Assembly (NCBI RefSeq): GCF_024323335.1
Contig: NC_066581.1
Span: 465,302,195 to 465,366,194 of the forward strand
Direction of reading: 5' to 3'
Source: Lathyrus oleraceus
Lineage: Eukaryota > Streptophyta > Magnoliopsida > Fabales > Fabaceae
DNA length: 64,000 nucleotides
A program made the position numbers and the translations under genes. The notes under the pieces were generated by a model. The model was not told the origin of the DNA, made no database searches, and was given only the letters and a program-made list of their open reading frames with translations. Below are positions 1-11,076 of this stretch, piece after piece (position 1 is the stretch's first letter; every line of letters begins with the position of its first letter).

Positions 1-2
1 AA

Positions 3-1166
3 GATGTGTATGTCAATTAACCTCCTGGCTTTGAAAATTCAAAACTTCCATAACATTTTTTCGAACTTAAAAAATCTCTTTACGGTCTGAAACAAGCTCC
101 CAGAGCTTGATATGAAAGACTTAGTTCATTTCTTCTGGAAAATGACTTTATCAGAGGCAAAGTGGACTCCACTCTCTTTTGCAAAAACATCAGAAACGAT
201 CTTATGATATGTCATATTTATGTTGATGATATAATATGTGGTTATGCTAACCCCTTTGTTTGCCAAAAAATATCTGAGTTAATGCATGCATAATTTGAAA
301 TGAGCTTAATGCAAGAACTAAAGTTCTTTATGGGCATTCAAATCAATCAAACATCAGAAGCCACGTATATCTATCATAGCAAATACATAAAAGATCTTAT
401 GAAGAAATTTGACATGTCAGAAACAATGTCAACTAAGACTCCCATGAATCCTACTTGCATTTTGGAGAAGGAAGAAGTATGTCAAAAGGTATGTCAGAAA
501 CTCTATCGTGGTATGATAGGCTCTCTTCTTTATGTGATTGATTCTTGTCCTAATATATTATTCAGCGTATGTTTGTGTGCTAGATTTTAGTCAGATCCAA
601 TGGAATCTTACTTAACTGATGTTAAGAGAATCCTCAAGTATATGAAAGGAACACCTAATCTCAACTTGATGTATAAGAAAACATCAGAGTATAGGCTTTT
701 TGGGTATTGTGATGCAGATTATGCTGGAGATAGGTTAGAATGCAAAAGTACATCTGGGAACTGTCAATTTCTGGGAGGAAACCTCATCTCATGGGCAAGC
801 AAAAGACAATTAACCATTGCACTTACAACTGCAGAAGTAGAATATATCTCAGCTTCACTTTACATCACTCAGATGCTCTAAATGAAGAATCAGCTTGAGG
901 ACTTTCAGATATATGAGAGTAACATTCATATCTTTTGTGATAATACTGCTGCAATTTGCTTAAGTAAGAATCCAATTTTACATTCCAGAGCGAAGCGCAT
1001 AGAAATTAAACACCACTTTATCAGAGATTATATTCAGGAAGGGATAATTGTTTTAAAATTTATAGATACAAACTATCAATGGGCTGATATCTTTACAAAA
1101 CCATTACCTGAAGATAGATTTCTCTTCATTTTGAAAAATTTAAATATGGCAGATTGCCCAGAATGA
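3..1166 (+). pseudogene. Ty1/copia pol fragment: 3' half of reverse transcriptase plus RNase H
   Basis: One reading frame runs from the left edge to a stop at 1164-1166 and encodes the C-terminal part of a copia polyprotein. Visible landmarks are PPGFE (after a stop), YVDD at 219-230 (the RT catalytic box), KFFMGIQI, the RNase H stretch FGYCDADYAGD around 700-730, and the C-terminal ADIFTKPL. The frame is never shifted, but it holds stops at 18, 51, 108, 291, 588 and 879, so the copy is dead. The codon lost at 108 lies where copia RTs normally have Trp. The RNase H to C-terminus pattern resembles the SIRE/Maximus lineage, but that assignment is tentative. The upstream gag-integrase part lies outside the window. 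The Ogre-2 LTR starts 21 bp after the stop. Confidence 0.9.
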
Positions 1167-2719
1167 ATTTAAACATGTGCTTCTCATTGTAAGACCCTAA
1201 TTTTGACCCTAAGATCCCTCATGGCATCATGTTATTGCACAAGTGCATTGCCTCAAGGATCATAGCATGTTTGGCTTCTTAACCCTAGGGTTGGGACTTG
1301 TTTGAGTGATATGAGATCACCAAGCATGCTTCTATTGTATTTTATTGCTTTTCTTATTTGATTACTAACCAAAAGCACAAAAATATGTCACTAACTCTTT
1401 TTGTTTTGAAGCTCAAGGGATCATGTGCTCCACAATGCTCCTAGGAGGCTCCTAAGCCCAATGCAATGGCTAGATGAAGATGAGAAAAAGCATGACAATG
1501 GTCCACAAAGTTCCTAATCATTATATATGTCTCCCAAGTATCTCAATTTGCCAATTTGATCAAGATAACCCAAGGGGCTTGAAGATTGTTTCCCAAGGAA
1601 ACCCTAATTTCACTGTGCTTTGACTGTGCCTTGCCCATGAAGCAATCTCAACCTCTGATCAAATTTAGTCAAGGGGAGTTATTTCGTTTATCATTTTATG
1701 CATATATGAGCCTATTTTAGGCCCCTCAATCATTCATTCATCAAGATTGGAAGTTTGACTTTGAAAAGTTGACCAGTTAAGTCATTTGACTAAGCTGAGG
1801 TTCAATGAGCTATAACTTTTGATGTGTTTGTCAAATGAAGATGACCCCAAAAGTAAATATGTTCCTAAGAACCATATGAACAACTTTAATGTTCATTAAA
1901 AATCCATTTTAATCTTGGAAGGTCATCATTCATTTCAAAACATTATAGGTCATTTTGGCTGAAACCCTAATTTTGGGTCAACTTGCCAAGGGCATAACTT
2001 TCTCAATTTTTATGATTTTGAGGTGGGACCAAAGGCATTGGAAAGATTGAGGTGTCTAGTTCAAACATTGTGTTGGACAAAATTTAATAATCCTAAAGTA
2101 AATACATGTTTCATTGCAAAACATTATAGGTCATCTTTGACCTAATTCATTGAATTTGAAAAAGTACCCAACTTCAAATGCCCATAACGTTGTCATATAA
2201 AGTCCAAATGATGCAAACTTTGAGTCTAAATTTACTATCTTGAAAATATCTACAACTTTGGTGTTGGAGATTGTTTCATTTGAAGCTTGTATCATGAGGT
2301 CAGAGGGGTTTGGTCAAGCTTACTTTTGGTTGACTCTTTCAAAGTGATTTGAACATGTTTTACACTTGAACATTCCAAGCCAGTCTTGATCAATTTGCAC
2401 ATGTCAAATGGTTTTTTTGTACAACATGACTTTTATTCCTTATTTCAAGAGCTTTCCAACCATTACTCACAATAGTCATTTGGATCTAGCATTTGAGAGA
2501 TTCAAATTTTTCTTTATTTATGTGTATTTTTGACATTTTATGTTAAAACTTGAGATGCAAGCCTTTTCCATTCTATGTGCATGTCTACATGCTTTCCATA
2601 TGATCTCAACAAGTCCCTTCAACCATTCATGGGCCTCTCACACGTCCATAAAGGCCCATGCATTCAAAATTGCAATTCCCATGTACATGAGCAAAGTGTG
2701 ATGATCAGATGCATTTACC

Positions 2720-2728
2720 TATAAATAA
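2720..2728 (+). promoter_or_regulatory. TATA box candidate of the Ogre-2 LTR
   Basis: TATAAATAA is followed by a purine-rich GGGC start region, in the position expected for the U3/R boundary of a long LTR. The reverse-oriented LTR copy has a similar TTATAAAATAAG near 61470-61485 on the minus strand, so the element is conserved within the family. No transcript evidence is available. Confidence 0.5.
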
Positions 2729-4881
2729 GGGCTTCCTCTCCTTCATTTCAGAACCCTTGGGAGATCCCACATGCTGCTGAATTGAAACCACAACCTTCAC
2801 CAGAGGAATCACTCACCATTTTTCAATATTTTCGAGCTTGAAATTCAGCAACATTAGTTGAGTTTCAAAGCTAGATTCCTTAGCCAATCATCTTCCCTAT
2901 ATTCAGAGATCAAAAATGAGCAAAAGGCTTGAAGGATTCGTGGCCAGAAACTCACCATTTTTGAAGGTATAAGCTCAAACAGTTTGGATCTGAAACTCAC
3001 GATTCAATGTAGTATTCTTGTGTTTTTGTGGTTCTCTGAAGTCCTCATACTTGAGGCAAACTTTTGGTGCATTTAATTTTCCATTTCAAGATCAATCCGT
3101 GTGGACACCATGATTTTCTCCTTCATTTTCTCTCAATATAGAAAGAATGAGAGGAATCTAATGGTACAGTGATGATCTACACCACATAAGCTTCATTTCC
3201 ATGCCCTTGTTTTTCATTTTTGATGAGATTCGTTTTCCTGCAACTTCTGGCCGGATTCTGTTTAGTTGATCGGAGAAGGTGGTGGTTTCCACCACCACCA
3301 CCACGTGTACTGATCACAGCCATTGGATCTCCCCCTCAAGATCTAAACTCGTGCATCCATTCAAATTACTTTTTTTAATTCATTGTGTTTCGTTGCTGAC
3401 TTGAGTACATCATGCACCCTCAGATCCAAGCCGTGTAACATGCCATGTCATTTAATGAGACGGATCCGGTGGCTTAGCTTTTTTCACTTTATTTCATTTT
3501 CTCTTTATTTATTTTTGATTCATTCTATTTTCAATAATTCATAAAAAAAATTCATATAAGGTCAGAAAAATATGAGACCAACTTTATAATTTTTCTTGAA
3601 AAATCTAGTTTCATCTTATGATTGTTAATTATTTTTGTGACCTCATTTGATATTTTTCATGAATTATTTTGTTTTTAATGATTTTAATTCATTTTAAAAT
3701 GCTTTCTGACTTTAGAAAAATAAAAAAAAAAATCATAGCATCTTTGGATCATGATAAGTCAATGAAAAATAGTCTCAACAATTTCTTGTTTGTTTTGAGA
3801 TTATTTGAGATTTTAATTCATATTATGCTATTTTCGGTTGTTTTTAATTGATTTTAATTGCTTCATGGCTTTAAAAATTTGTGAGAAAATTAGTCAAAGT
3901 TTATTTGACTATGTTGAACCTATGAAAATTTAATTGGACTTATTGAAGTTGTTTTGAATTGAATTTGAGGTTCAACTTTGTTTGTTTGTTTTTTATTTTT
4001 ATTTTCTTTTAATTCAAAAATTACCAAAAAAATATTATTGACTTCTTGACTTGTTATATTCATTACTCTTCTGTTTGGTGTTGGTCAAGGTTGAGTTAAT
4101 TCAACTTTGATCAAATTCATTGGATCTTGTGGTTTTAGAATCCTTAAGGATCATCACCTAGAGAGATGAACGAATTTGATCAAGGATGAGTTATCCCTTG
4201 ATCAATTGGGATTGGTTGCTGTCTTCTTACTCCCCTTCCTTTCACCTTCATCCTTGTCTTTCCCTCAATGGCCAATGAGTTAAAGTATTAAGGTTGGTCT
4301 TGACAAATAGAAGTTTAATCTTCTTTGATCCAAACCAAACTCAACTTGATCCATGATCAAGTGAGTTATTTTATGTCAAAGATAAGTTACTTCTTGGTCA
4401 AGTCAATAACCAAAATTCAATATAAGGCCATTCCCCTCTTGTTTGGCATGACAAGTTTATGGAGCTTGGCTTACTAGTCATGACCTCTAACTTGTGTTCT
4501 TTGCCTATATTCTTATTGATCGGCCTCAGATAGGTGTGACTACTATATTAGTCCACTTACGATTGCTTAACATAGCGCTATATTGTCTTATGACAAGCTA
4601 ATATAACTCTACTAACTACTAAGTTTAATTTGAGCTTTTAAATTCTTGTCATTTACTTTTAATGTCATTTATTTCTTGCTCATTATTCATCTTGATTTTC
4701 ATTTCGCTCATTTGAGCACATATTTTATGTTTATATCATTTTTATTTTGCTCATTTTGAGCCCATTATTATATATAAATATATTGTTATTTTGTGTTATT
4801 TTGTGTTTGTTTTGATGTGAACCAAAATACAAAAGGAAAAAGGACTTAGAATTAGGATTCACCCATGCTTAAAGGAGTTCA

Positions 4882-5010
4882 AGAGCAACTAGGCCTCATG
4901 CCTTTAGAATGAAAAATATGTTGAAGAGCAACTAGGCCTCATGCCTTTAGAATGCAAAACGTATTGAAGAGCAACTAGGCCTCATGCCTTTAGAATGCTA
5001 AAATTCAAAG
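4882..5010 (+). repeat. 43-bp tandem repeat inside the Ogre-2 LTR (three copies)
   Basis: The core AGAGCAACTAGGCCTCATGC recurs starting at 4882, 4925 and 4968, giving a 43-bp period. The reverse-oriented LTR carries two copies at about 59338-59406, so the copy number varies within the family. Confidence 0.85.
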
Positions 5011-5239
5011 TTAACCTCAAAGGACTTCTCCTCAAACTTATTCTTTGTCCATTCCCTTTATTATGTTGTGAGCTTTTTTAATGTGTGCTTTTGTGTGATA
5101 GGAATCTCATCTTAAGATTGGAAAAAGAGGACCATTGCCATGAGTAGCCAAGTTAAGAGCCAAGCCAAATGGAGATCCTAGGAGCTTGAATTCAAATTAT
5201 TGATTGCTTGCTTTGTGTGCTAAATCCAAAGGAAAAAAG

Positions 5240-5244
5240 CATCT
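5240..5244. repeat. Target-site duplication of Ogre-1, left copy (CATCT)
   Basis: CATCT immediately precedes the TGTAAT start of the 5' LTR and recurs at 28097-28101 immediately after the GCGACA end of the 3' LTR. Five bases is the usual duplication length for Ty3/gypsy integration. Confidence 0.95.
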
Positions 5245-8200
5245 TGTAATACCCCAAAATTTACCCTTCATTTTTCTTGGAAGCATGGGATTATGTTTCA
5301 CATTGCATTAGCATCATACTAGGTCATACTCATTGCATACTGCATCAGTGACTTGGGAAATCAGGGCTTGATTGATCACTCCTTACCAGAAGGAGCCCAC
5401 ACAAACTAAGACTGAGAATTGAACTTCATTTTCCAAATATACAAGTCTCAAGGGGTTTCATATGTCTTATTATGGTCCCCAGTTCATCAGTGGAAGATTC
5501 AACGCTCTCAGAGTGTGCATATGGATTTAATCAGAAATCAGGGTTTCATGGCTATCTGCAACATGCAAGGTTTGGTTGGAAGTGAAGGAGCTTATCCATG
5601 TCATGATTGGAGAGGCATCTTGGCCTATGAAGACTTACATTTATCTCAGAAAGATCCATTGGTAATCAGTGCAATCAGTCCTAGATCATTTTTGCCCTAA
5701 AACTAGGGTTTGGTATAAAATTGGTTTATTTCTGATTCCTTGGGTAAAACTCTTTTCCATGGCCCTCCATATGTCCACAAGGGTCTACATACAAAAAATC
5801 AGCTCTTTATTTTAGCCAAAGGTGCTTCAATTGACCAATGGAATCAGGAATGAGTCAGTTTGGGAAAAGTCAACTGTGAGGCCAGAAAAGTCAACTCCTG
5901 ACATTTTGAAAGTGGAATCTCAAAATTCATGCTTAAGGGAGCCTACATGTGAAATTTGATCAAGGTTGGATCATGGATTCATCATTTAATCAGGAGTTGG
6001 AAAAGTTACCAAATTTGGAAATAGTTGACTTTCCATTTAAGGCAAGTTTTTATGGTTTTTGCACCCACTTTAAGCCCATTTTCCATCAAGATGCAAGCTC
6101 CATTTGAAAATTTCTCCAACATGAAAGTTGTTCTTCTTGTTCCAAGCTTTCTAGAAATATAAAGTTTGTTTCATTTGGATTAAAATTGAGAAAGTTATGC
6201 TTGGTCAAAGTAGGACATTATTTTAGAACACTTAGAAAATTTTCTAATTCCAAAATTTACAAAATTTGTCAAGACTTATGGGCCAATTTTCTTGCACTTC
6301 AAGGCATCTTTTGAAAATACTTTCTTCATGACATTCGTACATTGCTACGTCCTCTTTCACATGATTTTGGAATCATCCCATTTGGATCTTTGGTTTGAAA
6401 GATACACTCATCTAAAGTTGGTATTATAGACTGAATTTTTTGATAGCATTTAGGCCAAACTGGCCCAACCATTTTGCAACTATGGGACCTGAACTTTATG
6501 GCCATTTTTCACCTCTTTCCACTAATCATTTCAACTTGTGTTCAACATGAAAGATGTTAAGCTCCATACCCTCTTTCTACTGTTTGCATTGCCTTGCCAT
6601 TTGGACATGTATTCATCAAGATACAAATCCTTAAAGTCATCCTGTTGGACTATCTTTGTGTTGCACAAGCCAAACCAAATCAGACCACAAAACCAACCAA
6701 CACATGCTTTTTGTCTCATTTGGCCATTTGCTTTTGGTTCACTCACTTAAGTTTTGCTACAATCAGATTTCCTAATACCACCTCACTTTTTGCACCTTTT
6801 GCATATAATCCAAACCAACATTCAAAGCCCATTAAGACACATTAGACCTACATATTTAAAGTTTAGAAACCCTAATCTGAAGAGGGTGGCTGCAAAAAGT
6901 TCAGAGCAAAGCAAGCAAGAGATTTCTCATTCCTTCCCATTTTCACAAGTTCTAAAATTTCTCAAAGCACAAAGAGCAACCTCATTCCTCCTTCCATTCC
7001 TCCACTATCAAGAGGCAGTGGACCTTGCATCCACTAGGTAAATATTTTATCACTCACACCATGCCATGCTTATGCTTACTACTTGTTTCTTTCATGCTAT
7101 CCATCCATGTTTCATTTTAGTTTTCATTTATGCCATGCTTGTTTGCCATTATTTCCATGCTTATTTTTTATGTTGTTATTGTGCCATGCTTGTCCATGAA
7201 CCCTTCAATATGAGACATTGCTTTTAAGTTGGATTTTGTAACATTTATTTTTTGTTGAATCTGGGTGCATGAAGCCCCCTTGTTGTTCGCTTTTCTACAT
7301 GTTAGGGCCATTATTTTTAATGAAACAAAGCACCATTGTGTTCTACATGTTCCATACTTGAAGTTTGCTTTTTATACCATGTCATTTGGAGCACCATAGC
7401 ATGAGATATGTTGTGTAGAAGTTGGAGAAAATTGGCCTGCATTTTCGTGTGTTTTTCATGAATGCATGGCTGTTTTTTCTTATTCCATGAAGAAGCCACG
7501 TGGCTGCATGAAAAGCCATCAGATCGCGCCCTTGCCTTCCCATCCTGGCCGTTCGCTGCTCTTTTTGTCTTTAGTGACTTATTCCCCACTTGACCATTGA
7601 TATGTAGTCACATAACTTTTTAAATGAACTTTTATTTTTTTAATGTCACATGTGATTAATTCCTGGACCGGGCTGGGCTTCAACGCTCAGATGCTAGCTG
7701 CACACCTCCAGTCTGGCCCATTATCCCATTTATGTTCATTCTTTCTTTTTATTTTTTTAATTTACTTTTATTTTGCTGTTTTGTTTTTAATTCTTAAAAA
7801 TATTTTATTTGTTCATAAAATATCAAAAAATACTTTTCACATACTTTAATGTTTTATTTAATTTATTTAATTTTTATTTTCATATTTCATTTAATGTTAA
7901 TATTTTATATCAATTATTTATTTCAAATTGTTCATTTTAATACACATTTTTTCATTTATTTTATTTTCATAACTTAGAATTATTTTTAATTTCTGATTTT
8001 TGGAATGAGGGTTGACCAATGTCTCATGGTCAACCTGACCTTTCCTTGGGATTTTATTTCCCACTTTTAATTTATTTTGGATTTATTTTTGACCTAGTTT
8101 GCTTGGTTGACTTTTCATTTGACTTCTGTTTTATTTCAATTAATTTGTACACTAATTTTCATTATTTTTGAAATCTTTTTGGGGGATGATGATGTCCTGA

Positions 8201-9079
8201 CCCTACCTTACTTAGTTTAATTTTTCATAATTTATTTGATTAATTTACTATTTATTTGACATTTTTCAAGTTGACTTGAATTTTTGGTTGACTTTTCTAT
8301 GATTGATGTTTGACTTAGAGATTGCTTAAGGCAATTGAAGAGATCTCTTGATCCTCCCTTGTTCATCTCATATGCCATGTATTAGAGGCCTTTCACCTTG
8401 ATTTTATTTGATCCTTGCATCATTTCCCGATTAAATTACTCATTGATCCTTTGTGTGCATAGTTTCACCTGTCTAATTCATCTGATATTTTTTATACTTG
8501 TTTCTTTCATCCATGCCTCTATTGTTTGATTGCTTAACATGTTTATACTTCTCATGCATTGTCTAATGCTTCATTACTTCATTATTTGATTATTTGATTT
8601 GATCATATACTTGTTTAATTATCTGATTTGTCTGATTAAACTGTTGCCTACTTGTATGTTGTATGAGGCACATATTTCTATTGCTTAATTGCCACGAACA
8701 ACCCCCATTCATAACAAATGTACCCCTCTCCCATGAATTGTATAATGTTTATTCTTTCATTCTTTATTCATATGTTAACATAAGAATAAAACAAACACCC
8801 GATAACCTTTTCAAAACAAGATTAAAACCTCGATCCAACGTCGAGTATTCATTTCCCAAACTTAACAGAACCATCACGTATTTCATCCATTCTTTTGTAT
8901 GTCGATTGCTTCATGCATCACCATTTCTCTTGTAAGTCGATTGCTTTTGGCATCGCCATCTACCACCCGTAAGTCGATTGCTTCATGCATCGCCATCTAC
9001 CCTTACCTCTGGTTCCTTTCCTTGCTCCATTCGTCGATTCTTGTTCCGTTTAGGTAGCACCCATTAGGTAGAACCCTGT

Positions 9080-9219
9080 TGTATGATAACATAGGTAGTA
9101 TTCCCTTATTCTTTTGTATGATAACATATGTAGTATTCCCTTATTCTTTTGTATGATAACATATGTAGAATTCCCTCATTCTTTTGTATGATAACATAGG
9201 TAGAATTCCCTCATTCTTT
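9080..9219 (+). repeat. 35-bp tandem repeat in the Ogre-1 5' LTR (four copies)
   Basis: Units begin TGTATGATAACATA at 9080, 9115, 9150 and 9185. The 3' LTR has five units beginning at 26961, 26996, 27031, 27066 and 27101. This one-unit difference accounts for the 35-bp length difference between the LTRs (4,936 versus 4,971 bp). Confidence 0.9.
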
Positions 9220-9492
9220 GCATGCTAACATTAGGTAGACGTTCCCATTTGTAAATCCTAACACATAGGTTCATATTGCATGACAACTCTAGGGCAGAGC
9301 TTCCTCATTTCTTTATACCTTCCGTGCGTCTCCGATCCTGTGGCATGTCACTCCGTTCTATTGCATAGAGGTAACTGCCTAAGACTCGATTCAGCGAGCT
9401 GCGACACCTGCTGCTAGGATGTGAACACATTGCCCACTCTCCTTTGACACAACTGGTGTCCTCCTTTGTAAGTCCATGTTTAGATGGCAGCC

Positions 9493-9875
9493 CGTAGTTA
9501 GTCGAACTACGACGACTCTGATTCTCATTCCAGATGAGATATGTAGGCACGAGATGCGATGTCTTGCCGAGTTTGACTGACAACTAACAAATCCTTGTTT
9601 GTTTTCGCCCTTGTTGTGATTCTTTTCTCTCGCCCTCGTCGCGATCAAGACTTTCCCTTTCTCTTGCCCTAGTTTCAATCGAGACCTTTGTTCCAGTAGT
9701 TAGCCGAACTACGGTTTGCTCTGACTCTCATTCCAGATGAGATACGTAGGCATAAGACGCGATGTCTTAGCGAGCACACTCCTCTTTAACCCATAGGTAG
9801 CCGAGCTACGAAGACTCTGATTCTCATATTCAGATGAGATATGTATACAGTGGATGCGACATCCGTGTGAGTCAT
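9493..9875 (+). repeat. Threefold hairpin-bearing repeat unit in the Ogre-1 LTR
   Basis: Three related units of about 80 bp start at 9493, 9696 and 9797. Each has a hairpin of the form GTAG...CTAC (9493-9511, 9696-9712, 9797-9809), a second hairpin CTCAT...ATGAG (9524-9538, 9727-9741, 9823-9838), then a GATGCGATGTCTTGCCGAG-like tail. The same three units occur in the 3' LTR near 27410-27790. The role is unknown. The position late in the LTR would put them in R or U5, and therefore in the RNA. Confidence 0.75.
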
Positions 9876-10112
9876 TTTCTTTTGACCCCTCTTTTAGTAA
9901 ATAGTACATTAGATATACACACACCCTTTAGACAAGAACAACAAGAGTGGATCCCGTAGAGTACTACGGATGTGTAGGGGTGCTAATACCTTCCCTTCGT
10001 ATAATCGACTCCCGAACCCAAGATTTGGTTGCGAGACCTTGCCTTTTCCTTTCCTTTCTCCAGGTTTACTTCAAGCGTTTCCTTTCCCTCCTTTGGGATA
10101 AATAACGCACGG

Positions 10113-10122
10113 TGGCGACTCT
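10113..10122 (+). promoter_or_regulatory. PBS-like TGGCGACTCT inside U5 of the Ogre-1 LTR
   Basis: The first ten bases of the real primer site at 10183 are present 70 bp upstream, inside the LTR, in the context ACGCACGGTGGCGACTCTTC. The Ogre-2 LTR and the reverse LTR have the same arrangement (28982-28990; 58188-58196). Confidence 0.7.
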
Positions 10123-10182
10123 TCTGTCATTTCTTTTTTCGCCGATTGTTTTTTTCGCATTCCTTTTTTAGGTTGCGACAAC

Positions 10183-10200
10183 TGGCGACTCTGTTGGGGA
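10183..10200 (+). promoter_or_regulatory. Ogre-1 primer-binding site (tRNA-Arg type)
   Basis: TGGCGACTCTGTTGGGGA begins two bases after the LTR end. It has the form of a complement to a tRNA 3' end starting with the CCA complement. Published Ogre elements are reported to prime from tRNA-Arg, and the sequence fits. I did not align it to a tRNA. Confidence 0.85.
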
Positions 10201-11076
10201 CACGGTTTCCCTATGCAAGTCCCTCCTAGCTTTTGTAGTTTCTTGTTTGTTGGGTGTTTATTCTTTTGTACAATTATTTACTTTCAGCATTTATCTGCTT
10301 TATCTTATTGCATTATGTACATATGTTTGCTGTATCTGTGGGTTGTTTGTTTGTTGGGATGGGATGTTCTATGAGAGATAAGCCCACTACCCAGGCTTGA
10401 GCGTACACACAGGTTTTAGAGTGGATAGTCATGAGGCTTGCGTGGCATGTTGCTACGTTAAGTCGTTCATGAAGACCCACACCCAGACGAGGTTTCTTTT
10501 GGATATATTTTGTCCTATGGATGCTCCATAACGACAGATGTTCCTCTAGAAATCGTCGACTCTGGTGACCATTTCCCGAGAACTCAGTCGAGGCCTCTCC
10601 TCCGAGACGCGTTTATGTTAGCTCTGGTGGGCGCATTCTCGTTGATCAATCTGAGGACCCCGAGGCTGGGAACTTACTTTAGGATGTCCTGTTGAGGGGA
10701 ATCAGTGGAGGTCTTTTGTCTCGTAATAATGCCAAACCTTCAGTGGTAAACATATTATTCGACTAAAGGGCTGAAGCTGACAAATTTCTGTTCTTAGAAC
10801 CTACCAGTGAGGGGCGGGCTAAATTCAGGAAACCTTAACCTCCAACCAACCCGGTTTTCAGGAGCAGAGATTTGATCTTGTATTATATTCTTCAGTGGGT
10901 TTCTCTTCAGACAGTGCAACCTGACAAATGTTCAAGCAGATACAGCAGTCCTGATTCCCATGTCACTGCATTGCATCACATCATTTTACATTCATATCAT
11001 TTAACACATGTTTATCTATTTCTATGGGTTTACATCTTCCTCTTGATTCCGGCCGGGGTTCTCTGGTTCTCTTAAG
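10201..11076 (+). other. Ogre-1 leader between PBS and ORF1, no gene seen
   Basis: This is untranslated leader in the element layout. Short ORFs at 10510-10695 and 10872-11075 show no recognisable domain and have no counterpart that I can align in the Ogre-2 leader. It probably carries packaging and dimerisation signals, but no specific motif is evident. Confidence 0.6.

Larger units (their letters stand above)
1188..5244 (+). mobile_element. Ogre-2 5' LTR, left segment (interrupted by Ogre-1)
   Basis: The segment begins TGTAAGACCC directly after copia-derived sequence and continues without coding potential to 5244, where Ogre-1 is inserted. The LTR resumes at 28102 and ends GCTACA at 29051, six bases before a primer-binding site. 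Excluding the insertion, the LTR is about 5.0 kb. A reverse-oriented relative at 58127-61967 matches from about position 2240 to the LTR end and confirms that both segments are one LTR. The left boundary is inferred from the TG start and the end of copia similarity, because the matching 3' LTR is outside the window. The 5 bases before it (CTCAT) are a candidate target duplication that cannot be verified here. A short ORF at 3669-3851 looks like chance AT-rich reading. Confidence 0.85.
5245..10180 (+). mobile_element. Ogre-1 5' LTR (4,936 bp)
   Basis: It starts TGTAAT and ends GCGACA, followed after two bases by the primer-binding site. It is repeated at 23126-28096. A TATTTAAAG at 6853-6861 is a weak TATA candidate. 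The second half holds several tandem motifs (8895-9000, 9080-9219, 9493-9875) and a PBS-like decamer. Short ORFs on both strands are not credible genes: many occur at matching places in both LTRs but lack protein-like composition. Confidence 0.95.
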
